In this document: one piece after another, positions 1 through 5,515 of the stretch | Layout: each line of letters starts with the position of its first letter | Numbering within the stretch: position 1 is the first letter of the stretch | DNA from: Firmicutes bacterium UBA3871 | GTDB taxonomy: Bacteria > Bacillota > Clostridia > Peptostreptococcales > Anaerovoracaceae | Direction of reading: 5' to 3' | NCBI GenBank assembly: GCA_002392265.1 | Contig: DGGP01000120.1 | Location: 1 to 8,805, forward strand | Length of the DNA stretch: 8,805 nt | Translations under genes and position numbers: made by a program | Notes under the pieces: model-generated | What the model was told of the DNA's origin: nothing | The model's database searches: none | The model's input: only the letters and a program-made list of their open reading frames with translations

Positions 1-21
1 ATTTGGGGCCTGTCCCCAGAT
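1..21. repeat. Palindromic GGGG/CCCC element (possible REP-like repeat), cut by window edge
   Basis: On the minus strand it reads ATCTGGGG, then ACAGG, then CCCCAAAT: an inverted repeat with seven of eight arm bases pairing around a five-base loop. The core GGGGACAGGCCCC resembles short palindromes that recur between genes in many bacterial genomes and are sometimes linked to REP-associated transposases. Only one copy is in the window, so its repeat status is inferred. No T-run follows it within the visible bases. Confidence 0.5.
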
Positions 22-40
22 TAGCTTTCAGATTAGCTTT
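17..40. repeat. 12-bp tandem direct repeat downstream of ynbB
   Basis: CAGATTAGCTTT occurs twice in direct succession (17-28 and 29-40) between the palindrome at the left edge and the ynbB stop codon. The first copy shares its first bases with the right arm of that palindrome. The repeat may reflect slippage or the edge of a repetitive element whose remainder is outside the window. Confidence 0.85.
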
Positions 41-45
41 TTTCT

Positions 46-1338
46 TTAGAGCTCTATAAGCCCTTTATCATACAGTGCCTTCACGGCCTTTATTACGCCG
101 AACTTTGAGTGTTCGTAAGTCAGACCGCCCTGGAAGTAAACATTGTACGGTTCGCGGATTGGCGCATCTGCCGAAAGCTCGATTGACGAGCCCTGAACGA
201 ACGCCCCTGCCGCCATAACAACTTCACTTTCATATCCCGGCATATCCCAAGGAATTGGAGCCACATGAGCATCGATAGGCGCAGCAGCCTGAATGCCCTC
301 GCAGAACGTAACCACAGCTTCAGCGGAGCCGAGTCTGACCGCCTGTATTATGTCGGAACGGATATCCTCAGGCTGCGGGCAAACATCGAAGCCCAGTCTT
401 TTGAACACTTCGCCGCAAAGAACGGATCCCTTTACTGCACCGTTTACAACCTTCGGCGCCGTGAAAAGTCCCTGGAACATCGCACGAGTCTGACCAAATG
501 TAAGCCCGCATTCGCCGCCGATTCCCGGGCAGGTCATTCGGTAAGAGATGTTCTCGATGAGATCCTCGCGACCGGCCACATAGCCTCCTGTAAGCGCAAT
601 TCCACCGCCCGGATTTTTTATAAGCGAGCCTGCGATTACATCAGCTCCGACTTCTGTGGCCTCGAGTGTGTCCAAAAACTCACCGTAGCAGTTGTCCACC
701 ATGCAGATGATGTCACTGCGAACGCTCTTTACAAAGCCGGCCCATTCGCGTATCTGGTCGATTGTTATAGCCTTTCTCCAGCCGTAGCCTGTGGCGCGCT
801 GAACCGTGCACATGCGTGTCTTCGGGCCGATTGCACGGCCAAGGGCCTCCAAATCTATGCTGCCGTCGGGCTTTAGCTCAACCTGCTTGTACGTGATGCC
901 GTAGTCCTTGAGACTGCCCATGCCTGTGCCGCGGATACCGATTACGGTCTCGAGCGTGTCGTAAGGCCCGCCCGTGCAGTAAATCAGTTCATCGCCCGGA
1001 CGCAGGATTCCAAGCAGCGTGATAGAGAGCGCATGCGTGCCGTTTACGATAGTCGGTCTGCAGAGCGCCGCGTCAGTCTTGAAAACGTCGGCATATACGC
1101 GTTCGAGCGCTGCACGGCCCGGATCGTCGTAGCCATAGCCGGTGTTCCAGCCAAAGTGCATGTCGCTGATCTGATTCTTCTGGAAAGCAGACAGAATCTT
1201 GTACTGATTGAAAGCCATAATGTCGTCGAGTCTTTCAAAAACAGGCAATGCAGCCTGCTCTGATTCGTCTATAAGCTTTAATATCGGTTCATCAATTCCG
1301 AATGAATCCTTTAATAAATTAAACGTTTTTTCTTGCAT
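46..1338 (-). CDS. ynbB: Methionine gamma-lyase-like PLP enzyme (aluminium-resistance / YnbB family)
   Basis: This is a pyridoxal-phosphate enzyme of the Met_gamma_lyase family (distant Cys/Met metabolism PLP enzymes, fold type I), named for a report of aluminium resistance and for YnbB of Bacillus. The physiological reaction is uncertain; C-S lyase activity is inferred from the superfamily. The protein has 430 residues, full length for the family. Visible features are FGWNTGYGYDDPGR at 62-75; IVNGTHA at 97-103; CTGGPYDTL at 121-129, where the cofactor phosphate is expected to bind; VDNCYGEF at 214-221 with Asp215 facing the PLP ring nitrogen; and GSLIKNPGGG at 237-246 with Lys241 the expected Schiff-base lysine. 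PYNVYFQGGLTYEH lies near the end (398-410). The gene lies near miaA in many Bacillota, often with hfq and glnR or lexA nearby. It ends with TAA at 46-48. No signal peptide or membrane segment is seen. Confidence 0.93.
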   Translation of the reverse strand: MQEKTFNLLKDSFGIDEPILKLIDESEQAALPVFERLDDIMAFNQYKILSAFQKNQISDMHFGWNTGYGYDDPGRAALERVYADVFKTDAALCRPTIVNGTHALSITLLGILRPGDELIYCTGGPYDTLETVIGIRGTGMGSLKDYGITYKQVELKPDGSIDLEALGRAIGPKTRMCTVQRATGYGWRKAITIDQIREWAGFVKSVRSDIICMVDNCYGEFLDTLEATEVGADVIAGSLIKNPGGGIALTGGYVAGREDLIENISYRMTCPGIGGECGLTFGQTRAMFQGLFTAPKVVNGAVKGSVLCGEVFKRLGFDVCPQPEDIRSDIIQAVRLGSAEAVVTFCEGIQAAAPIDAHVAPIPWDMPGYESEVVMAAGAFVQGSSIELSADAPIREPYNVYFQGGLTYEHSKFGVIKAVKALYDKGLIEL

Positions 1339-1345
1339 TTTCTAA

Positions 1346-1349
1346 CTCC
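1346..1349 (-). promoter_or_regulatory. Ribosome binding site of the ynbB-like gene
   Basis: GGAG on the minus strand lies seven bases before the ATG at 1338 and supports that start. I could not assign a convincing promoter: a TAATAT string (1368-1363, minus) resembles a -10 box, but no matching -35 box stands at the right distance. Confidence 0.65.
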
Positions 1350-1376
1350 GTTGTCAATAAAAATATTATGTAAACA
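1349..1376 (+). other. dif-like 11-6-11 sequence downstream of the recombinase gene
   Basis: The plus strand reads CGTTGTCAATA, then AAAATA, then TTATGTAAACA. The right arm matches the XerD-binding arm of the Bacillus subtilis dif site (TTATGTAAACT, from memory) at 10 of 11 positions. The left arm matches the inverted right arm at 6 of 11 but only poorly matches known XerC arms. It lies in an AT-rich spacer within 100 bases of a tyrosine recombinase gene, so a recombination site is possible but unproven. It overlaps the region where a ynbB promoter would lie. Confidence 0.3.
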
Positions 1377-1381
1377 AGCCC

Positions 1382-1407
1382 TCCGAAATCACATGGATTT
1401 TTCCGGA
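1382..1407 (-). other. Imperfect bulged hairpin in the recombinase-ynbB spacer
   Basis: On the minus strand TCCG pairs with CGGA and AAATC pairs with GATTT around the loop CATGT, with a three-base bulge on one side. It is not followed directly by a run of T, so a classical intrinsic terminator is not supported. It could still mark weak transcript processing or termination between the two genes. Confidence is low. Confidence 0.25.
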
Positions 1408-1426
1408 TTTACCTGTTATCATCATT

Positions 1427-1448
1427 TATTATTTATCTATTATTTATC
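1427..1448. repeat. 11-bp tandem duplication across the recombinase stop codon
   Basis: The plus strand has TATTATTTATC twice in a row (1427-1437 and 1438-1448). TTATCATCAT also recurs at 1416-1425 and 1444-1453, so the end of the gene appears partly copied into the spacer. Read on the minus strand, the region gives TAA, TAG and then TGA, TGA and TAA in the recombinase frame, so several stops follow the real one. Replication slippage is the likely origin. Confidence 0.8.
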
Positions 1449-2606
1449 ATCATCGTCCGATGACTGACCTTCTTTACGTTCCTTTTCCCACTCCATGCCA
1501 CGCACGAGATCGCGCTTTGTGTTCATTTTATGAGCCGCATAGAGCTGCGTCGTTGTGACCTGCTCGTGATCCAAAAGCTGCTGAACGTCAAAGATGGAAT
1601 TCCCCCTGACAATCAGGCTGGTAGCGGCTGTAGCCCTGAGCTTATGCGGACTGTAGCCTGCATTTCTCGAAACCTGCATACCAATTGAGGTATATTTTTT
1701 CGAAAGCTCACGAATCGACCTTTCCGTCATGCGCTTTCCCTGAAGCGAGATAAACAGCGCATCCTGATGCTCCTCGACAATCTGATCATCCTTTGGCCGC
1801 TCATTATTGATATAGTCGAGAACAACCTCTGTAACCGAGTCATTCAGCGGCATTACGGACTCCTTGTCGCGCTTTCTGTAAATTTTGAATTCGCCGCGGT
1901 TGAAATTAAACGAAGAAATGTTCAGCTGCTGAAGCTCCGAAATACGAAGCCCATAGGTTATAAACAGCATCAGAATCGCCTTGTCGCGCTTTTTTGTCTT
2001 TTCCCAGTAGTCGTGCTCCTTGCCGGTGAGACCCACACCCGTCGAAACGGCGTCGAGCATCAGCATAACCTCGTTGTCCTGGAGCGCCTTGATTTCACGT
2101 TCTCCCGGCTTTGGCACACGAATCGGATCAAAGCCGTCGGTTATGTTTTTCTCGAGCAGCCCGTCACGATAGAGCTGTTTGAAAAGCACCGAAACCGAAG
2201 ATTTTTTACGCGCAAGCGTCTTGTTTCCGTTTTCATAGACGTAGATAGCCTTTTCGCCCTCTTTTTCGTAGTGGCGGCAGAAATCTATGAACATATTTAT
2301 ATCCACAGCCTGAATCAGCGCAAAGTCTGAAAGCTTGATATCCTTTGGCTCCTTTGCCGGCGTTATGTCCGGCCGCTCAGTTATCAGATAGTGGCAGAAA
2401 AAGCGCACATCAAAAAGATAAGCACGCCTCGTCATAGGCAGCACATTTCCACGCAGATAAGAAAAATAGCCACGCAAAAATCCCGGAAGCTCGCGCTCCA
2501 AAGCGGCGCATTCCGCCACGATATCGTGCTCTTTTTTCACCACATTGTCGGGCTTTGAGCTCTTGTTATGAACTTTTACAATCTTTGTTTTCTTTTCTTC
2601 ATCCAT
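1440..2606 (-). CDS. Tyrosine-type site-specific recombinase (XerC/XerD-like integrase family)
   Basis: The product cuts and rejoins DNA at specific sites through a phosphotyrosine link. It is 388 residues from the ATG at 2606. An N-terminal charged stretch (1-30) precedes a SAM-like core-binding domain (about 38-155, LPGFLRGYFSYLRGN onwards) and the catalytic domain (about 170-375). Catalytic residues are all present: Arg221 in TYGLRISEL, a Lys near 245-248 in YRKRDKES, His321 and Arg324 in SPHKLRATAAT, His347 in LLDHEQVTTT, and Tyr356 in QLYAAH. It is longer than XerC/XerD (about 300 residues), owing to extra sequence at both ends and in the core-binding domain. The C-terminus is a charged tail ending DDDDK. 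It lies 68 nt after miaA and 101 nt before the ynbB-like gene, same strand. No excisionase, phage gene or flanking att pair is visible. Whether it resolves chromosomes or belongs to a mobile element cannot be decided here. Confidence 0.92.
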   Translation of the reverse strand: MDEEKKTKIVKVHNKSSKPDNVVKKEHDIVAECAALERELPGFLRGYFSYLRGNVLPMTRRAYLFDVRFFCHYLITERPDITPAKEPKDIKLSDFALIQAVDINMFIDFCRHYEKEGEKAIYVYENGNKTLARKKSSVSVLFKQLYRDGLLEKNITDGFDPIRVPKPGEREIKALQDNEVMLMLDAVSTGVGLTGKEHDYWEKTKKRDKAILMLFITYGLRISELQQLNISSFNFNRGEFKIYRKRDKESVMPLNDSVTEVVLDYINNERPKDDQIVEEHQDALFISLQGKRMTERSIRELSKKYTSIGMQVSRNAGYSPHKLRATAATSLIVRGNSIFDVQQLLDHEQVTTTQLYAAHKMNTKRDLVRGMEWEKERKEGQSSDDDDK

Positions 2607-2611
2607 AACTC

Positions 2612-2616
2612 TCACC
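2612..2616 (-). promoter_or_regulatory. Ribosome binding site deciding the recombinase start
   Basis: GGTGA on the minus strand lies five bases before the ATG at 2606. An alternative TTG start at 2654 would place the first 16 codons largely inside the octamer repeat array, encoding MRPCDFAASRRPVVRV with no family resemblance. The ATG with this site is therefore preferred. Confidence 0.6.
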
Positions 2617-2623
2617 ACAGGTC

Positions 2624-2671
2624 GCCGCGAAGCCGCAAAGTCGCAAGGCCGCAAAATCGCAAGCCCGCACA
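2624..2671. repeat. Octamer tandem repeat array, six units, between miaA and the recombinase gene
   Basis: Six consecutive 8-base units read on the plus strand as GCCGCGAA, GCCGCAAA, GTCGCAAG, GCCGCAAA, ATCGCAAG and CCCGCACA. All share the core CGC, and the inner four share CGCAA. Units two to five also form a near-perfect 16-bp duplication (2632-2647 and 2648-2663, one mismatch). The array fills most of the 68-nt spacer and starts 3 bases beyond the miaA stop. It is clearly richer in G and C than the flanking spacer further downstream. I see no strong hairpin and no T-run, so it does not look like a terminator. Confidence 0.85.
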
Positions 2672-2674
2672 GCC

Positions 2675-3604
2675 TTAAGACCGCTGTTTTCCGGCAATCG
2701 CAAGTATTTCCGCCATCGCCGCAGTCTCGTCAAGCTCGCTTAAGTTAACCCAGCGCATCTCTTTATAACGCCTGAGCCAGGTCATCTGGCGCTTTGCATA
2801 GTGGCGCGTGTTTCTCTTTACCAGACGCACCGCCTCGTCAAAGTCATATTCGCCGTTAAAATATCCGATTATCTCCTTGTAGCCTATGCCCTTCATTGAG
2901 ATGTCATCAGCTGTAAGCCCCATTTCAAGAAGCCTTTTAATCTCCTCCTCAAGCCCCATTTCGACAAGCAGATCCACCCTCCTGTCTATGCGGTCATAAA
3001 GCTCCTGCCTGTCCCGCATCAGCCCAATCAGCGCATAACCATAATCGCCGGTGGGCCTGAAGCTCTCCTCGAACGCAGGAATCCCACGCCCCGTACTCTC
3101 CGCAACCTCTATGGCACGAATAAGCTTTTTCAGATTGTTCGGGTGGATACGCTCTGCTGCCTCAGGGTCCAGCTCACGCAGAAGCCCGTGCACATATTCC
3201 TTTCCACGCTCTTTTGCAAGCCCCTCCAGCCTTTCTCTAAAGCCGTCATCCCGAGGTGCACCCGCAAAATCCATTTCATAGATAAGCGAGCTGATGTACA
3301 GCCCTGTGCCGCCCGAAATTACCGGCACCTTGCTGCGCGAAAAGATATCGTTTATCGCTGCCTTTGCGGCAGCCTGATACTCGGCTACACTGAAGCCGCT
3401 ACGAGGGTCAACAAAGTCCACCAGATGATGTCTGACCTCCGCCTGCTCCTCAGCGGTAGGCTTTGCCGAGCCGATATCCATAAACTTATAAAGCTGCATG
3501 GAATCGGCGCTTACAACCTCGCCATTCACAGCCTTTGCAAGCTCAATCGCATATTTGGTTTTTCCTACTGCGGTCGGGCCGCATACGCAGATAATTCTGT
3601 TCAT
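2675..3604 (-). CDS. miaA: tRNA dimethylallyltransferase MiaA
   Basis: MiaA transfers a dimethylallyl group from DMAPP to N6 of A37 in tRNAs reading codons that begin with U, making i6A, the substrate of MiaB encoded in the same cluster. The product is 309 residues, typical of the family. Visible motifs are the P-loop GPTAVGKT at 9-16; SADSMQLY at 32-39, with Asp34 the expected catalytic base; GSAKPT at 45-50; HHLVDF at 59-64; GGTGLY at 98-103; IHPNNLKKLIRAIEV at 153-167; SMKGIGYKE at 236-244; and NTRHYAKRQMTWLRR at 265-279. The start ATG lies 3 nt after the mutL stop. No Shine-Dalgarno sequence is visible before it, so translation probably depends on ribosomes finishing mutL. No lesion is seen. 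Confidence 0.98.
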   Translation of the reverse strand: MNRIICVCGPTAVGKTKYAIELAKAVNGEVVSADSMQLYKFMDIGSAKPTAEEQAEVRHHLVDFVDPRSGFSVAEYQAAAKAAINDIFSRSKVPVISGGTGLYISSLIYEMDFAGAPRDDGFRERLEGLAKERGKEYVHGLLRELDPEAAERIHPNNLKKLIRAIEVAESTGRGIPAFEESFRPTGDYGYALIGLMRDRQELYDRIDRRVDLLVEMGLEEEIKRLLEMGLTADDISMKGIGYKEIIGYFNGEYDFDEAVRLVKRNTRHYAKRQMTWLRRYKEMRWVNLSELDETAAMAEILAIAGKQRS

Positions 3605-3607
3605 ATT

Positions 3608-5515
3608 TTACTGTATGCGCTTGAAGAACTTGTCAAGCTCGTAGCGCGTAAATTTTACAAATGTAGGCCTGCCGTGAGGACAGGAATAAGGATTGTTGCA
3701 ACGTGACATATCCATCAGCAGAGCCTTGATTTCTTCTATGTGAAGTACGTCGTTACCCTTGACTGCCGATTTGCAGGATTTCGTTATTATGGCATTCAGC
3801 TTGCCATAATCGCTCATGTCTATGCGTTCCTCGTAATTTTCTATAAACGCATTCAGAAAATCGGTAGCCTCAAGCAGGCTCATAAACATCGGAATCGCCT
3901 TTACCGCATAGGTTTTCGGCCCAAAGCCTTCTATCTCAAACCCCATATTTTCAAGCACCTTCAGCCATCCATCGGAAAGTGCATCTGCCGCGGGAGTAGC
4001 ATTAATTATGATTGGAACCATAATAGGCTGAACCGGCTTTTCCGACTCTTTAAACTCCTTTAGCAGCTTTTCAAAAAAGCATCTTTCGTGTGCTGCATGC
4101 TGGTCTATCAGATAGAAAGTATCGCCGTCAACGGCCATAATATATTTCCCGAAAATGGAGCCGAGAGGAATTAAGTTCTCGAATTTGAAAGGAATTACCT
4201 TCGGCGGTTCGGTCACATCGAGGCCTTTTTCACCGTAAACCGGTAAAGGAACCTTTTGCTCTGCAGCGGCAACATCAAAGCGCGACCCATCCTCAGGAGC
4301 ATCTTTTTTGTATGAAAGATTGCTCGCAATTTCGGCATTTTCACGCATGGTTGATAATAAATTTGTTATGTTAACCTGCTGCTCCTTTTCGGTATTAAGT
4401 TTAGTTTTTTGCGTTAATGCAAATAATTTATTTAATTCATTCAGCTTTGGAGATTCGCTCCGAAGACTGTCCATCCCCTGCATCAGCTTATCCGAATTGT
4501 ACATCGCATCGGCCGCAACGCCAAAGATTGCATTCTTGCTGTCGAGCGCTGTAATTATTGAATTTGTCACGGTTTCGGAAACAAAGGCCTCCTCATCAAA
4601 GCGTACATCCCTTTTGTTCGGGTGAATGTTCACATCCAGCTTGTCGGGAGGCAGCTCCAAAAAGAGAAAACAAATCGGATATCTGCCCTCGAACATCCTG
4701 TCGTGATAAGCCTGATTTACACCCTTTTCTATAACCTTTGAAGAAATGACGCGGCCGTTTACAAAGAAAAACTGGCTCCTGCGGCTGGTTTTATTGTTCA
4801 TCGGAGATGAAACATATCCGTTTACATGAAGATAGCCCGACGTGAAATCCACAGGTACCAGCTCGCTTCCGACAGCCTTACCGTATATCGTTTGAATCGT
4901 TTCATAGAGATTGCCGCGGCCTGTTGTGCTGAAGAGGATATTACCTCCGCTTGTCATACGGAAACGAATCTTTGGATAAGCCAGCGCCATCTGCGACACG
5001 AAGTCTATAATCAGAGCACTTTCAGCATTGTCGGCCTTCATGAACTTCAGCCTTGCGGGTGTGTTGTAGAAAAGATCGCTTACAATAATCGTCGTGCCGT
5101 CCGGGCAGCCTGTCGGCTCGGCCTGCATGATTTCGCCGCCGTGCAGCGTCAGCTTGCTTCCGATGGCCTGTTTTGTAGGCTTTGTCAGAATTTCAAGCCG
5201 GGATACAGCAGCGATGCTTGCCAGCGCTTCGCCTCTAAAGCCGAGCGTGCTGATTCGGCCCAGGTCGCTGTCGTGCTCAATTTTACTGGTTGCATGTCTT
5301 GCAAAGGCGATTTGAACTTCGCCCTCGGGAATACCGCAGCCGTCGTCGGTTACGCGGATATAGTTCTTTCCGCCACCTTTGATTTCAACAACGATGGTAC
5401 CTGCACCTGCGTCTATTGAATTTTCAACAAGTTCCTTTACTACGGAAAGCGGTCTGTCGACCACCTCGCCGGCAGCGATTCTGTCGGCAACCGATTTGTC
5501 GAGTATTTTTATCAT
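3608..5515 (-). CDS. mutL: DNA mismatch repair protein MutL (endonuclease type)
   Basis: MutL is the ATP-driven matchmaker that links MutS to downstream repair, and in bacteria without MutH it nicks the new strand itself. The protein has 635 residues. The N-terminal GHKL ATPase has KELVENSIDAG (catalytic Glu28, metal-binding Asn32), DDGCGIP at 57-63, ATSKI at 75-79, GFRGEAL at 92-98 and FYNTPARLKFMK at 149-160. After a variable linker (about 330-440) comes the C-terminal dimerisation and endonuclease domain. It has DQHAAHERCFFE at 471-482, matching DQHA(x)2E(x)4E; SCKSAVKGND at 580-589; and CPHGRPT at 612-618, the other metal-site motif. QPIMVP at 496-501 matches the form of the clamp-binding QEMIVP motif of Bacillus MutL. 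All active-site motifs are intact. It starts inside the mutS stop and ends 3 nt before miaA. Confidence 0.99.
   Translation of the reverse strand: MIKILDKSVADRIAAGEVVDRPLSVVKELVENSIDAGAGTIVVEIKGGGKNYIRVTDDGCGIPEGEVQIAFARHATSKIEHDSDLGRISTLGFRGEALASIAAVSRLEILTKPTKQAIGSKLTLHGGEIMQAEPTGCPDGTTIIVSDLFYNTPARLKFMKADNAESALIIDFVSQMALAYPKIRFRMTSGGNILFSTTGRGNLYETIQTIYGKAVGSELVPVDFTSGYLHVNGYVSSPMNNKTSRRSQFFFVNGRVISSKVIEKGVNQAYHDRMFEGRYPICFLFLELPPDKLDVNIHPNKRDVRFDEEAFVSETVTNSIITALDSKNAIFGVAADAMYNSDKLMQGMDSLRSESPKLNELNKLFALTQKTKLNTEKEQQVNITNLLSTMRENAEIASNLSYKKDAPEDGSRFDVAAAEQKVPLPVYGEKGLDVTEPPKVIPFKFENLIPLGSIFGKYIMAVDGDTFYLIDQHAAHERCFFEKLLKEFKESEKPVQPIMVPIIINATPAADALSDGWLKVLENMGFEIEGFGPKTYAVKAIPMFMSLLEATDFLNAFIENYEERIDMSDYGKLNAIITKSCKSAVKGNDVLHIEEIKALLMDMSRCNNPYSCPHGRPTFVKFTRYELDKFFKRIQ
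5512..5515 (-). promoter_or_regulatory. mutS-mutL stop/start overlap (ATGA)
   Basis: The mutL ATG (5515-5513) and the mutS TGA (5514-5512) share bases in an ATGA. The nearest good Shine-Dalgarno-like string upstream, AGGAG, is about 17 bases from the ATG, which is too far to work normally. MutL translation is therefore probably coupled to termination on mutS, which would keep the two repair proteins in step. The coupling is an inference from the layout. Confidence 0.8.

Noticed and set aside
265..876. Open frame of 203 codons on the plus strand
   Set aside because: It lies wholly antisense to the ynbB-like gene, whose protein shows clear family motifs; it has no recognisable domain and is a shadow frame.
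1352..1357. TTGACA on the minus strand as a -35 box for ynbB
   Set aside because: It lies only 14 bases before the start codon, so the matching -10 box would fall inside the gene, and none is seen there.
1440..1454. DDDDK at the recombinase C-terminus as a cleavage signal
   Set aside because: It equals the enteropeptidase recognition sequence by chance; at the very end of a bacterial protein it has no plausible role of that kind.
1767..2330. Open frame of 187 codons on the plus strand
   Set aside because: It is antisense to the recombinase gene, with no domain or ribosome binding site of note.
2607..2654. Sixteen-codon extension of the recombinase from a TTG start
   Set aside because: The extension is mostly encoded by the octamer repeat array, while the ATG at 2606 has a GGTGA site at five bases.
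2668..2692. Short stem ACAGC/GCTGT around the miaA stop as a terminator
   Set aside because: Five base pairs with a nine-base loop and no T-run do not support an intrinsic terminator.
3143..3706. Open frame of 187 codons on the plus strand across miaA and the end of mutL
   Set aside because: It is antisense to two conserved genes, and its Cys/Arg-rich product has no recognisable domain.
4826..5419. Open frame of 197 codons on the plus strand
   Set aside because: It is antisense to the MutL ATPase domain, where motif conservation explains the sequence; shadow frame.
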